A DNA stretch of 40,671 bases from Chlorobiaceae bacterium (GCA_013334925.1 JAAXWP010000023.1:1-40671), one strand, 5' to 3'; shown: positions 30,535-40,099, counted from the stretch's first letter. Translations and numbers: made by a program. The notes: generated from the sequence alone by a model not told the origin.

Positions 30535-33500
30535 TGGGATCGAAAAGCATCGGCAATCTGTACGTCAGCCTGGGGCTGAACTCCACGCCGTTCATTGGCG
30601 GGATGGCGGACGCCCGCAAAGCGCTGGAATCGTTCGAGAAACGGACGCAGCAGGGCGGCAATGGGCTGGTGCAGTTGAATGGCAAGATCGACCTGACGAG
30701 CAACTCGCTCCGAGTGCTGGAAAGCACGGCCAAGATGGCGATGGGCTCGCTGGCGGCGGGTATCGGGGTGATGGGGGTGAAATCCCTGATCGACATTGCC
30801 GACAAGTACACGCTGATCGAGGGGCGGTTACGTCTGGTGACCAAATCATCGGCGGAGCTCGCTTCGGTGCAGGCTTCGCTCTACCAGATCTCGCAGAAGA
30901 CGCGAACGGACTTCTCGGCGACGGCGGACCTCTACACCTCGCTTGCCCGGTCAACCCAAACGCTCGGTCTCTCACAGGGGCAGTTGCTCACGATGGTCGA
31001 GTCGGTGAACAAAGCGCTCATCGTTTCCGGTGCATCCTCAGAATCATCGCAAGCAGCGCTGATCCAGCTTGGCCAGGGCATGGCCTCGGGTGTTCTCAGG
31101 GGTGAGGAATTGAACTCGGTGCTTGAGCAAACCCCACGGCTGGCCCAGATGATCGCGGACGGCATGGGGATCACCATCGGCCAGCTCCGGCAGTACGGCA
31201 AAGATGGTAAGCTCACTGCAGAAGCAGTTGCCAATGCCCTGATCAGCCAGGCCGATTCGGTTGATGCTGAATATTCGAAGATGGGCACGACGGTAGGCCA
31301 GGCGATGACGAAGCTGAAAAACGCCGCTGAGTCAGTGATCGATGATGCCAACAAGTCATCGGGTGCGACCGCCAGCATTTCGACATCCGTTGAGCATCTG
31401 GTCACTACCATCGAACAGAACAAGAACAGTATCATCGAATCGGTTGACTTGACGGCAGTGGCATTCGTTTCCCTGGCGGAAACTGCCGGCGGTGCGATTG
31501 GCGAAACGATCGGGCTGATCGGAGATCTTGCCGAAGAGTCGGCATCCGTGTTCGGGATTTCTCTGAAAGATGATCTAAGCGGATACGGGAATGCCTGGCA
31601 GATTGCCAAGATCACGATCATTGGGGCTCAGAAAGTCATTGGAGATGCGATTGATGAGACGACGACGTTTGTCAAGCGCCAGGTCAATGCGCTACTGACC
31701 CTGAATGACGTGGCAGCCAGGCTCTTGACGCTGGGTACGCAGGGATCTCCGGCAGATGCGTGGCGAGCCGGGGAAAAGCGTGACGCGGCATTGGTTGCCG
31801 ACTATTCCGCTGCAATGACCAAGAATCAGCGTGAGTATGAGCAGAAGATGGGCACCATCCTGTATGGGAAAGGTGGGTATGGGGTAAAATCAGGGGCTCC
31901 AGCAACCTCTTCAGGATCCAGAACAGGGAAACCAACAAAGACGAATACCTCTAAAGGAGGCCGATCAGCCGCTAGTGCGGCCGAGCGAGAAGAGGAACGT
32001 CGAAAGGTTGCCATCGATGAGGCTCGCAAAGCGCTCGAAAAGTATGCCGAAACACACTACAGCGTCGAGGATGCGACAAAGCGGGTGAGCGATGCCGAAC
32101 AGGCATTGCAGTCGGTGCTATTGAACAAGGCGGCGAAAGCCAAGGAGATCACTTCGGCGACAAAGCTCTACAAGGAAGCCCAGGACGACCTGAAGACGGT
32201 AACCGAGGAGTGGAAGAAAGCACAGGAGGTAGCCGAGAAAGTCGATCGGGAATCGAACCGGCTGTTGGGCAAACAGATCGACACAGCGCTCTCCTATGAT
32301 GAAGCAGTGCGCAAGGTGACGGCGGCCCAGGCGGAGCGGGCGCGAATTGAAGCCCTGGGATCCGGCCATGCCAAGGAGCTTGAGGAAGCAACTGAAAAGG
32401 AACGCCAGGAAAACGAAGATCTGAAAGACTCCATTGACGCAGCCAAGCGATCCTGGGATGCCTACCATGAGAGCATCAAGAGTGTCGGGAACGCGCTTTC
32501 GGATATCGGATCGCTGCTTGGTGGAAATGTTGGCCAGGCGATAAGCTCAATCGGTGCGGGGATATCCTCCTTTGGTAGTGTGGTTGATACGACCGGTATG
32601 AGTGGTGAAGAACTCAAGAATGCCGAGGCCAAGAACTACCAGGCGAAGGTTTCCGGCTATGCCGGCATTGCCCAGGGAATCGGGAGCTTGATTGGTGGGA
32701 AAACGGGATCAACGATATCGTCAGTGGCTTCGATGGCGGCGGCAGGGTCCGCATTTGGGCCATGGGGTACGGTGATTGGCGGTGCGATCGGCCTGGTTTC
32801 CTCGCTCTTTGGCGGTGACAGTCAGGCCAAAGCGCAGCGGGATGATGCCCGAGGTCAGGTGTATAACCAGATGGTGCAGAGCGCTATGTCTGGTGGGGGG
32901 TACTCCCTGAGCCTCTTGAAGGCAGCAGGCTGGAATTACGATAGCCTTGCCAACTACACGGGGGCTGGCGCGATTGCCGGCAAGGGTGCTGGCTCCAGGC
33001 TGCTTGAAGATCGAGGAACTGAGGGGGCTCAACGGTTGAGCGAGTTCCTTTCCGTGATGGATGGGGTGTCGCAGACCATTACTGAGTTCTCGAAGCCGTC
33101 GTTGTTGAGCCAGTTGGAGCAGATCAATACCCAGTACCAGTACTCGATTTCGCAGGCCGGAAAGCTGGCGGAGATCGAACAGGCGCGGATTGATTCGATG
33201 ATCATGGCCGTGACCAATATCAGTGGCGACACGATCGGATCAATGATCGATGAAGCGATATCGGCCAATGTGACCGGGGAGGCCGGAGCAGCGTTTTCGG
33301 CAAAGTTCGAAGCGTCCATTGCCCAAGCGATCCGGAACATGGCGATCAGTAACCTGGTCTCGAACGCAATCATGCCGGTCCTGCAGCCGGTGATGGCTTC
33401 GTTGGTGTCTGGGCTTGTGAGCGGGTCTCTTTCGACAACTGAAATGGCGGCGCTTTATGGGAGCATCAAGTCGGTTTCATCGCAGATCGCTCCGATGGTG

Positions 33501-33938
33501 ACGACGCTTGCTCAGGCGTTCAGCGATGCTGGTATAAGTCCGTTGACCGGGATATCAACAGAGACGGAAACGACAAGCGCAGACACTACGACAATAAGCA
33601 ATCCTCGAACCTTTTCACCGTCATCGTATGCGTCCATGGCTGAATACCAGATGGCCGTTGCCGGAGTGCCTGGCTTTGCCGATGGCGTTACGTTCGGCGG
33701 TGGCTGGCGAGTGGTGGGCGAAGCGGGGCCGGAGCTCGAGTATACCGGACCATCGAGGATTTTCAGCAATGCAGAGAGCCGGGACCTTCTCGACACCTCA
33801 AGGATTGAATCGGAACTTGCTGCGATCAGGGTTGAAATGCAGGCTGGGCTGTATGCCATTGCCAAGAATGTGGCCAGAACGGCACAAATCACCGACAAGT
33901 GGGATCATGACGGTCTGCCAAAGGAGATAACGGGATGA
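30534..33938 (+). CDS. Tape measure protein
   Basis: 1134 residues. The N-terminal tape-measure domain (LYVSLGLNSTPFIGGMADAR, LIDIADKYTLIEGRLRLVTK, GQGMASGVLRGEELNSVLEQ, LMQYGKDGKLTAEAV-like segment near 216-230) is well preserved. A long coiled coil follows at about 480-640 and glycine-rich hydrophobic segments at about 655-765 (GTVIGGAIGLVSSLFGG). Toward the C-terminus GFADGVTFGGGWRVVGEAGPE is the common phage tail end. At the usual 0.15 nm per residue the tail would be near 170 nm. It sets tail length and helps DNA entry. Confidence 0.95.
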   Translation: MGSKSIGNLYVSLGLNSTPFIGGMADARKALESFEKRTQQGGNGLVQLNGKIDLTSNSLRVLESTAKMAMGSLAAGIGVMGVKSLIDIADKYTLIEGRLRLVTKSSAELASVQASLYQISQKTRTDFSATADLYTSLARSTQTLGLSQGQLLTMVESVNKALIVSGASSESSQAALIQLGQGMASGVLRGEELNSVLEQTPRLAQMIADGMGITIGQLRQYGKDGKLTAEAVANALISQADSVDAEYSKMGTTVGQAMTKLKNAAESVIDDANKSSGATASISTSVEHLVTTIEQNKNSIIESVDLTAVAFVSLAETAGGAIGETIGLIGDLAEESASVFGISLKDDLSGYGNAWQIAKITIIGAQKVIGDAIDETTTFVKRQVNALLTLNDVAARLLTLGTQGSPADAWRAGEKRDAALVADYSAAMTKNQREYEQKMGTILYGKGGYGVKSGAPATSSGSRTGKPTKTNTSKGGRSAASAAEREEERRKVAIDEARKALEKYAETHYSVEDATKRVSDAEQALQSVLLNKAAKAKEITSATKLYKEAQDDLKTVTEEWKKAQEVAEKVDRESNRLLGKQIDTALSYDEAVRKVTAAQAERARIEALGSGHAKELEEATEKERQENEDLKDSIDAAKRSWDAYHESIKSVGNALSDIGSLLGGNVGQAISSIGAGISSFGSVVDTTGMSGEELKNAEAKNYQAKVSGYAGIAQGIGSLIGGKTGSTISSVASMAAAGSAFGPWGTVIGGAIGLVSSLFGGDSQAKAQRDDARGQVYNQMVQSAMSGGGYSLSLLKAAGWNYDSLANYTGAGAIAGKGAGSRLLEDRGTEGAQRLSEFLSVMDGVSQTITEFSKPSLLSQLEQINTQYQYSISQAGKLAEIEQARIDSMIMAVTNISGDTIGSMIDEAISANVTGEAGAAFSAKFEASIAQAIRNMAISNLVSNAIMPVLQPVMASLVSGLVSGSLSTTEMAALYGSIKSVSSQIAPMVTTLAQAFSDAGISPLTGISTETETTSADTTTISNPRTFSPSSYASMAEYQMAVAGVPGFADGVTFGGGWRVVGEAGPELEYTGPSRIFSNAESRDLLDTSRIESELAAIRVEMQAGLYAIAKNVARTAQITDKWDHDGLPKEITG

Positions 33939-34834
33939 AGGTGATCAAGCCAGTTCCCATAACGGAGGCAGTTCTTGTCAGCAGCAATGTGCCTGAATCT
34001 GAGCCCCTTATCTGGAACGCATCGACGAGCTATGTCCTCGGTGACCGGGTCATGCGGCCAACCTTGCACAAGATCTACGTGTGTTTGGTTGCTGGTGTTG
34101 ACGCAACGCCTCCAGAATCGAGCGCCTTGCTTTCGACACCTCACTGGGCCGAATACGGCCCGACAAACCGGTGGGCGATGTTCGATAATCAAGCCAGTAC
34201 GGAGACGGTGAAAAGCTCTCCGATCGAGGTTGCCATCAAACCTGGAATAGTCAATGCGCTTGCCCTGATCAATGTCTACGGTACCAAGGTGAAGGTAGAG
34301 ATGACCTATGGCGGGGAAACAGTGTTTTCGGAGTCGCGAAACCTGGACATGTCCGAACTAACTGACTGGTATGACTACTTTTTCGCCGGGTTTGACCTGA
34401 TCACTCAGACGGTGTTTACCGGCTTGCCGCCGTTTGCCGGTGGCGAGATTACGGTGACGATCGAGAGCGTCGGGACGGTATCATGTGGGGCTTTGATCGT
34501 CGGGAGCGCCTATGAGATTGGAGACATCAAGTATGAACCAACGGTCGAGATCCAGGACTATTCGGTCAAGCAGACCGACGAGTTCGGTACGACCACATTT
34601 GTGCAGCGCAAGTACGCCAAGAAGCTGGAGTGCGCCCTTTGGCTGGAGAACAACCGCCTGAACTCAGTGTTTGGACTGATTGCGAGCCTTCGGGCCATCC
34701 CATCGGTCTGGATCGGATCTGAGGATATCCGTATGGGTATTCTGACGGTCTTTGGCTGGTATGCGGTCTGTTCGATCACGATCCCATACCCGGATCATTC
34801 ACTTTGTACCCTTCAAATTCAAGGATTGACCTGA
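33935..34834 (+). CDS. Distal tail protein with CBM5/12-like module
   Basis: 299 residues, ATGA overlap with the tape measure. Residues about 25-72 (WNASTSYVLGDRVMRPTLHK) resemble a carbohydrate-binding module of the CBM5/12 type. The rest is beta-rich, with FVQRKYAKKLECALWLENNR. Position right after the tape measure suggests a tail-tip component. Family not certain. Confidence 0.7.
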   Translation: MKVIKPVPITEAVLVSSNVPESEPLIWNASTSYVLGDRVMRPTLHKIYVCLVAGVDATPPESSALLSTPHWAEYGPTNRWAMFDNQASTETVKSSPIEVAIKPGIVNALALINVYGTKVKVEMTYGGETVFSESRNLDMSELTDWYDYFFAGFDLITQTVFTGLPPFAGGEITVTIESVGTVSCGALIVGSAYEIGDIKYEPTVEIQDYSVKQTDEFGTTTFVQRKYAKKLECALWLENNRLNSVFGLIASLRAIPSVWIGSEDIRMGILTVFGWYAVCSITIPYPDHSLCTLQIQGLT

Positions 34835-34835
34835 T

Positions 34836-35591
34836 ATGTCTGCTTATGTGACCCCGCTGCCCGATGTGCCAAGAAGGACCGATCCGGCTACATTTGCCGC
34901 GAAAGGAGACGCTTTTCTCGGCGCGTTAGAACAGTTCAGAATAGAGCTCATGGCACTGGCTGAACAGTGCGAGCAGAACGCAACGACCTCGTTGAGTATG
35001 CAGGCCATTCGAGACGGCCTGATGCCAACGATTGACAAGGCGGCTCCAGCCGGTTCGATGATGCACTGGCCGAAATCAACACCGCCAGACGGCTGGCTGG
35101 TTCGTGATGGTTCAGCGATCAGCCGGACAGCATACGCTGAACTCTTTGCCATGATCGGTACGACCTATGGAGCCGGTGATGGAGCAACGACATTCAATCT
35201 GCCCGATGATCGAGGCCTTACCCCTGTCGGGTATAAATCCGGTGACAGTGCTTTCGGCACCTTCGGAGGAACGTTCGGCAGCAAGGATGCTGCATTGGTG
35301 AACCACGGTCACGGAGTCAACGATTCAGGACACGCGCATGGTGTGTATGACCCTGGTCATGACCACGAAGAGCGGGTGTGTAACATTCCTGGCGGTGTTG
35401 GCGGAAACTTTGCTGCGGGCACCAATGCGGATTATGGCGCTCATACGGGGACGTATCACACGTATGGGTCGACTACGGGGATCGGGATTTATGGTTCAAC
35501 GACCGGGCTCTCAATTCAGAGCTCGGGTGTGGCGGCAACAGACAAGAACATCCAGCCGTCGAGGATCTATCTGCCAATCATCAAGTACTAA
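34836..35591 (+). CDS. Tail fibre protein with tail-collar domain
   Basis: 251 residues. The collar domain is clear: MMHWPKSTPPDGWLVRDGSA, YAELFAMIGTTYGAGDG, TTFNLPDDRGLTPVGY. After it a His/Gly-rich receptor-binding part (NHGHGVNDSGHAHGVYDPGH) probably binds metal ions, like T4 gp12-type tips. It ends with PSRIYLPIIKY. The next gene looks like its assembly chaperone. Confidence 0.9.
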   Translation: MSAYVTPLPDVPRRTDPATFAAKGDAFLGALEQFRIELMALAEQCEQNATTSLSMQAIRDGLMPTIDKAAPAGSMMHWPKSTPPDGWLVRDGSAISRTAYAELFAMIGTTYGAGDGATTFNLPDDRGLTPVGYKSGDSAFGTFGGTFGSKDAALVNHGHGVNDSGHAHGVYDPGHDHEERVCNIPGGVGGNFAAGTNADYGAHTGTYHTYGSTTGIGIYGSTTGLSIQSSGVAATDKNIQPSRIYLPIIKY

Positions 35592-35594
35592 ACC

Positions 35595-36110
35595 ATGATT
35601 TACCATTACGCTGAAAATGGCGCATACATAGGCTCATCAACGGCATTGAAATGCCCAAAGACCGGTGTTGATCTTGTTCCCCGAAATGCAACTACGGAAC
35701 GCCCTCCAGCGGCGAAAGACGGGTATGCCCGAGTGTTCGATGGGAAAAGCTGGACTCAGGTTCTCGATCGGCGGGGGGTAGTGTACTGGCTTTCGCATAA
35801 CGAGTCGAAGATCATTACCGAACTCGGCCAGGATATTCCCGAAGGAGCTTTTGCTGAACAGCCTGCAGCACCGGAGATGGCGGAAGAGCAACCGCAGACT
35901 CCAGCGAAAGAACCGACGAGTGAAGAGCTTTCTGCTCTCGTCCGGAAACGTCGGAATGAACTTCTGACAGCTTCGGACTGGACGCAGCTTCCCGATGTGA
36001 CGCTGAACACCGAAGCATGGCGCGGCTACCGTCAGGCACTTCGAGATATCACGGCTCAGACCGGATTTCCCCGGGTCATCGAGTGGCCAGTCGCACCGGG
36101 GGCCGCATGA
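35595..36110 (+). CDS. Tail fibre assembly protein
   Basis: 171 residues. N-terminal YHYAENGAYIGSSTA and a C-terminal helical part RKRRNELLTASDWTQLPDVT, then WRGYRQALRDITAQTGFP: the common tail-fibre chaperone/XkdW-like ending. It should help fold the collar-domain fibre just upstream. Confidence 0.88.
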   Translation: MIYHYAENGAYIGSSTALKCPKTGVDLVPRNATTERPPAAKDGYARVFDGKSWTQVLDRRGVVYWLSHNESKIITELGQDIPEGAFAEQPAAPEMAEEQPQTPAKEPTSEELSALVRKRRNELLTASDWTQLPDVTLNTEAWRGYRQALRDITAQTGFPRVIEWPVAPGAA

Positions 36111-36418
36111 GACAGAATATTGACCTCGGATTGCTGTTGAGTGGTATCGCCGGCATAGCCACCAGCATGTTGCACAAGCTCAATGCGAAGCGGCCAGTGA
36201 CGCTCAAAAGCGCCGTGATCGATTGCGGCCTGGCGGCTTGCAGCATGTTCGGGGCCTATATCGTCTGCGATCTTTTTCAGCTTACACCCGAGGTCAGCCG
36301 TGCAGTCTATTTCGGGGCAGGGTGGATCGGGAGCCGGGTGATCGCTGCGGTCGACCGGCGAAGCGACCAGGTTATTGAACAGATCATCGATAAAGCAGTA
36401 GACAGGATAGAATTATGA
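36107..36418 (+). CDS. Putative holin, LydA-like
   Basis: 103 residues. Three hydrophobic segments: about 6-22 (DLGLLLSGIAGIATSML), 38-57 (IDCGLAACSMFGAYIVCDLF) and 64-82 (SRAVYFGAGWIGSRVIAAV), a basic patch KLNAKRPVTLKS between the first two, and a charged tail. This matches LydA/HP1-type holins. The frame is open upstream; the ATG overlapping the previous stop is the likely start. It overlaps the amidase gene. Confidence 0.72.
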   Translation: MRQNIDLGLLLSGIAGIATSMLHKLNAKRPVTLKSAVIDCGLAACSMFGAYIVCDLFQLTPEVSRAVYFGAGWIGSRVIAAVDRRSDQVIEQIIDKAVDRIEL

Positions 36419-37038
36419 GTAAACCACTCTACGTCATTCTCGACAATGGGCACGGCCAGGAGACTCCAGGTAAGCGTTCACCGGTTTGGCCTGACGGGAC
36501 GCAACTCTTTGAGTACGAGTTTAACCGGGCGATCGTCAATCGGGTTGCCCTCGGTCTCACCAAGGCAGGGATCAAGGTTACAAGGCTGGTTCCGGAGCTC
36601 CACGACGTGAGCATCACTGAGCGGATCATAAGGGCCAACAATATCATCACGGCGGCGAACCGGGACGGGTTCCAGTGTCTCCTTGTTTCAGTCCATGCAA
36701 ATGCCGGAGGAGGAACTGGCTTCGAGGTCCTCACGAGTGTCGGCAAAACGAGATCCGACGAACTGGCGGAGATTTTCTATCAGCTTGCCGAAACGGTCTA
36801 CCTGAAAAACTTTCCGATGCGTCGTGATGTGCTCGATGGTGACAGCGACAAGGAGACAAATTCGGTATCGATCCTTCCGAAGACCAACTGTCCGGCAGTG
36901 CTGACGGAAAACCTCTTCATGGACACCAGGAAGGATTGCCAGTTGCTCATGAGTGATTTCGGGCGCGATATGATCGCCGAGATGCATGTGAAAGCGATCG
37001 AGGAGTACGCCAGGCGGTATGCAGGATTTAACCAGTAA
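36415..37038 (+). CDS. Endolysin: N-acetylmuramoyl-L-alanine amidase (Amidase_3)
   Basis: 207 residues. Zinc ligands and catalytic residues seen: His13 (DNGHG), a Glu at 33-35 (FEYEFNR), His94 (SVHANAGG) and Glu165 (LTENLFM). It cuts the amide bond between MurNAc and the stem peptide. No signal peptide, so it needs the holin. ATGA overlap with the holin gene. Confidence 0.93.
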   Translation: MSKPLYVILDNGHGQETPGKRSPVWPDGTQLFEYEFNRAIVNRVALGLTKAGIKVTRLVPELHDVSITERIIRANNIITAANRDGFQCLLVSVHANAGGGTGFEVLTSVGKTRSDELAEIFYQLAETVYLKNFPMRRDVLDGDSDKETNSVSILPKTNCPAVLTENLFMDTRKDCQLLMSDFGRDMIAEMHVKAIEEYARRYAGFNQ

Positions 37039-37052
37039 GGAGGGATAAAACC

Positions 37053-37463
37053 ATGAGTGTGATACTCGATATCATCGGCGGCGGTTTTGGGCTTGTTAAA
37101 GGCCTGATTGACAACAAGAAGGCAAAGCAGGAGAAGCAGCTTGAGATCGATCTGAAAAAGATGGAGAGCCAGGCGGCGCTCGATATGGCTGATCAGAAGG
37201 CGACGACGGATTATGACCTTGCGTCCCTTGATGCGTCGAAGACGAGCTGGAAGGATGAGTATCTGACGATCCTCTTGAGCATGCCGGTGATCGGCAGCTT
37301 TCTGCCTGGTATCCAGGACTATGTGGTCAATGGCTGGGGTTACCTGGCCAAGGCTCCCCAGTGGTTCCAGATCTCGTTTATCGGGGTCATCGCTGCCACG
37401 TTCGGCCTCAGGTGGCTGTTCTCGCGCGGCATTCCGATTGCCAATCAAACGGATGCCCCATGA
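37053..37463 (+). CDS. Second holin-like membrane protein
   Basis: 136 residues. A short N-terminal hydrophobic run (ILDIIGGGFGLVKGLID), then a charged helix (KKAKQEKQLEIDLKKMESQ), then hydrophobic segments at about 70-88 and 105-123 (ISFIGVIAATFGLRWLF). The layout fits the 3TM-holin/bacteriophage holin family. AAGGAGGG lies before the ATG. With the amidase and upstream holin it completes the lysis cassette. Confidence 0.7.
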   Translation: MSVILDIIGGGFGLVKGLIDNKKAKQEKQLEIDLKKMESQAALDMADQKATTDYDLASLDASKTSWKDEYLTILLSMPVIGSFLPGIQDYVVNGWGYLAKAPQWFQISFIGVIAATFGLRWLFSRGIPIANQTDAP

Positions 37464-37801
37464 TGAGCAGCGGATCCATCGAGGTGTTCCGGGGCAATAC
37501 CTGGGGGCCGTTCACCCCAACCCTGCAATATGCCGACGGCACGCCCTACGTCCTGCCTGTCGGGGCAACCGTACTCTTCACGGTCAAGGACAAGACGGAC
37601 GCGAGGGCCGACGATGAGCATGCCCGGATCCGGAAGGACTGGTCAGGCGGGGTGTGGTCGCTCAGCTCCTCGGACACCGATATCCCGGCTGGTGTCTATG
37701 CCTACGACATCAAGATCATCGGTGACGGGATCGAATTGAACTCGGCGAGCGGGGTGTTTGTGGTGCATCGCAGAATCACGATCAGGGATGCCAATGTCTG
37801 A
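37460..37801 (+). CDS. BppU-N-like fibre or baseplate module
   Basis: 113 residues. IEVFRGNTWGPFTPTLQYAD, ATVLFTVKDKTDARADDEHA and GVYAYDIKII are the pattern of the N-terminal BppU-type domain of tail accessory proteins. The ATG overlaps the previous stop (ATGA), shortening the open frame. Confidence 0.72.
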   Translation: MMSSGSIEVFRGNTWGPFTPTLQYADGTPYVLPVGATVLFTVKDKTDARADDEHARIRKDWSGGVWSLSSSDTDIPAGVYAYDIKIIGDGIELNSASGVFVVHRRITIRDANV

Positions 37802-38306
37802 AGAAATCAAGGTCATTTTCACGGAGCCACAGGTCCTGGTTGTGTTTCCGGGATCCGCACTTCCCGACGGCACAGCCGTTCCTCCTGGGGGAAGCACGGG
37901 GCAGGTTCTGGTCAAACGCTCGGGCACCGATTATGCGACAGCATGGGCTGACCAGGCTGCAGCCTCAGGGCCGGTCATATACCTGACGGCTGGCGAGGCG
38001 CTCGGAGGTCATCGGGCAGTATCGGCGAGCCCGGAGGGGTTTGCCATCTATGCCGACAAGGATTCGGACCCTATGGTTGCCGGTATCACAACCGGTGCTG
38101 TAGACGAGGGGAGTGTGGCCACCATTCAGACCTCGAGCGAGATGCATTCGTCCTCCTGGTCATTCATCCCAGGGCAGCCGGTCTATCTCGGCACGGACGG
38201 GTTACTGACCCAGGTGCCACCGGCATCCGGATCTCTCGTCGTGCTCGGAGCGGCTACCGGCCCAACATCGCTTTTGATCAACATCGAACAACCCATCATT
38301 TTATAG
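37794..38306 (+). CDS. Tail fibre protein, GQVL-type repeat
   Basis: 170 residues. GGSTGQVLVKRSGTDYATAW is a common tail-fibre shaft motif; the C-terminal part (YLTAGEALGGHRAVSASPEG, PVYLGTDGLLTQVPPASG) is beta-rich. Start overlaps the previous stop. A probable fibre subunit. Confidence 0.75.
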   Translation: MSEEIKVIFTEPQVLVVFPGSALPDGTAVPPGGSTGQVLVKRSGTDYATAWADQAAASGPVIYLTAGEALGGHRAVSASPEGFAIYADKDSDPMVAGITTGAVDEGSVATIQTSSEMHSSSWSFIPGQPVYLGTDGLLTQVPPASGSLVVLGAATGPTSLLINIEQPIIL

Positions 38307-38318
38307 GAGGAGGCCAAC

Positions 38319-38837
38319 ATGGCAGCACAGAAATTTCTCACCATCGTCAATGGCATGAAAACGCTTCTTCAGGCCATTACGAGCAGCGCCGGGGCAGCGG
38401 ACGCCGGCAAAATGGTCGCACTTGACGATGCAGGGCGTCTCGACAACTCGATGATGCCCGTCGGTATCGGCGCGGATACCAAGGCCATCGTGCCCAGCGA
38501 GAACCTGAGCGCCGGCGATTTTGTGAACGTCTACAACGACAGCGGTACGCCAAAGGTGCGCAAGGCAGATGCAACGACTGCAGGCAAGGAATGTAACGGC
38601 TTCGTTTTGGCGGCTGTTACCAGTGGTCAGAATGCCACGGTCTATTTCGAGGGCACTAACACCCAGCGAACTGGCCTGACTATTGGCACCAGGTACGTGC
38701 TGGGAACGACTGCCGGGGGCATTGTCGCGAAAGCATCAGCACCGTCGGCAAGCGGCAATGTCCAGCAGGAGGTCGGTGTGGCCATTTCGGCCACGGAGAT
38801 CAGCTTCGAGCCCAGTGAACCAATCGTAATCGGGTAA
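38319..38837 (+). CDS. Structural/fibre protein, 172 residues
   Basis: A strong AGGAGGAGG precedes the ATG. The N-terminus (LDDAGRLDNSMMPVGIG) is a fibre-type joint, and then ENLSAGDFVNVYNDSGTPKV, FVLAAVTSGQNATVYFEGTN and TRYVLGTTAGGIVAKAS form repeated beta modules like the DUF2190/fibre class. Confidence 0.72.
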   Translation: MAAQKFLTIVNGMKTLLQAITSSAGAADAGKMVALDDAGRLDNSMMPVGIGADTKAIVPSENLSAGDFVNVYNDSGTPKVRKADATTAGKECNGFVLAAVTSGQNATVYFEGTNTQRTGLTIGTRYVLGTTAGGIVAKASAPSASGNVQQEVGVAISATEISFEPSEPIVIG

Positions 38838-38840
38838 GCC

Positions 38841-39284
38841 ATGCCAGAGATGTTGCAGTTGATCCGGGGTGGCATTAAAACGGCCATCCCGAACCTTTCC
38901 GGCATGTCGGCCATGGTGGTATCTGGGGACCTGTCGACCGGTGATGGGAAAGCCTACATCCGGATCGGGCCAAAGATGCAGGGGCACAACATCGTCACTG
39001 TGGCGGCGGCATTGACTGCACCATCAACGAGCGGGAGCCCGACGATCCAGATTGCCAGGGGCCGGCAGGCAGCTCCTGGGAGTGCCCACGCTTGGGTTGA
39101 TGTGTTGAGTACCAGGATCACCATCGACCAGGGGGAGTATGACAGCAAGGATGCAGCAGCTCCTGCAGTGATCGATACGGCAAATGACGACTTGCTGACG
39201 GGTGACCTGCTCCGGATCGATGTCGATGTAGCTGGTACTGGCGCGAAAAACCTCATCATCACCATCGAGACGCAGCGGCCATGA
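38841..39284 (+). CDS. Tail-tip associated protein, 147 residues
   Basis: Beta-rich, with IRIGPKMQGHNIVTVAAALT and LLRIDVDVAGTGAKNLIITI. A compact beta-sandwich seems likely, compatible with a receptor-binding or fibre accessory role. ATGA overlap with the next gene. Confidence 0.65.
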   Translation: MPEMLQLIRGGIKTAIPNLSGMSAMVVSGDLSTGDGKAYIRIGPKMQGHNIVTVAAALTAPSTSGSPTIQIARGRQAAPGSAHAWVDVLSTRITIDQGEYDSKDAAAPAVIDTANDDLLTGDLLRIDVDVAGTGAKNLIITIETQRP

Positions 39285-39901
39285 CGCTCATTTGCTTCGA
39301 CTTTGGACAATCCTATTCGGTGACCAACCCAGATGTACAGGGCCGGTACTGGGTGCCGATACCTGACTGGGTTGCCAATACCAACGATGGGGTGGTCTCA
39401 AGCCTCTTTGACAGCTCGAACCTGGTGTTGCCGGGTATCAGCTTTTCGATGTTATCGAAGTTCAGTTCATCAGGACCGAACTATGTTGGAACGGACGCGA
39501 ATCCATGGTACCCAACCTGGGCGACTCAGGACTCCATGTTCGGAAACATTGCCGCATACGGTGGTGAGGCCAATCTGACGCCAAGGTTCAGGCTTTCTGG
39601 CCTTGACGATACCAGAGCTTATGATTTCACGTTTTTTGGATCCCGGGTGAGCGCGTCAGATAACCGGGAAGCCAGATACACCGTCGAGGGGTCAAATTCA
39701 GGGTACGCGGATCTCGATGCATCCAACAATGTTTCAAACGTTGTCGTGGTTGCTGGTATCTATCCGCAGAATGGCGGGATTATGATAAGCCTGAGTCCAG
39801 GGCCGAACAACAATAACGCCTACCAGTTCTTTTACCTGTGCTTCATGCTGGTCAACTGGGAGGCATCCAGCAAGTTCACCCCGATTATCTTCCAGTATTG
39901 A
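39281..39901 (+). CDS. Putative receptor-binding protein, last late gene
   Basis: 206 residues. The sequence TPRFRLSGLDDTRAYDFTFF, YTVEGSNSGYADLDASNN and a Trp/Tyr-rich beta pattern suggest a galactose-binding or carbohydrate-binding jelly roll. As the last gene of the fibre block it is the most likely host-range determinant. No named family. Confidence 0.68.
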   Translation: MTLICFDFGQSYSVTNPDVQGRYWVPIPDWVANTNDGVVSSLFDSSNLVLPGISFSMLSKFSSSGPNYVGTDANPWYPTWATQDSMFGNIAAYGGEANLTPRFRLSGLDDTRAYDFTFFGSRVSASDNREARYTVEGSNSGYADLDASNNVSNVVVVAGIYPQNGGIMISLSPGPNNNNAYQFFYLCFMLVNWEASSKFTPIIFQY

Positions 39902-39936
39902 GCGGTGTACTGAAAACATGTATCGTGTGACTATTG

Positions 39937-39965
39937 TTGTTGATTATATATGAATTTGCTATAAT
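39937..39965 (+). promoter_or_regulatory. Sigma70-type promoter before attR
   Basis: Perfect TATAAT at 39960-39965, and TTGTTG at 39937-39942, 17 bp apart, in an A+T-rich gap. It directs transcription into the stem-loop and terminator below. Confidence 0.6.
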
Positions 39966-39971
39966 GAAGGC

Positions 39972-40046
39972 GATGGCTCGGCAGATCAGGGGGATTCTGC
40001 CACCATCAACTGAAAAGCCCTGGCACATCCGGGGCTTTTCGCTTTT
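39972..40046 (+). ncRNA. Candidate small RNA with terminator
   Basis: After the promoter, GATGG (39972-39976) pairs with CCATC (40003-40007), and GGCAGA (39980-39985) with TCTGCC (39996-40001), enclosing a G-rich loop (TCAGGGGGAT). A second hairpin, AAAAGCCC (40013-40020) with GGGCTTTT (40032-40039), then CGCTTTTG, ends it. The layout is a 75-base sRNA. A second reading is simply a terminator for the fibre operon. No ORF fits here. Confidence 0.5.
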
Positions 40047-40099
40047 GTGCTGGCCTATTACATCAAGTTGCTATATTCAAGGTGATAGCAGCGTTTGAT

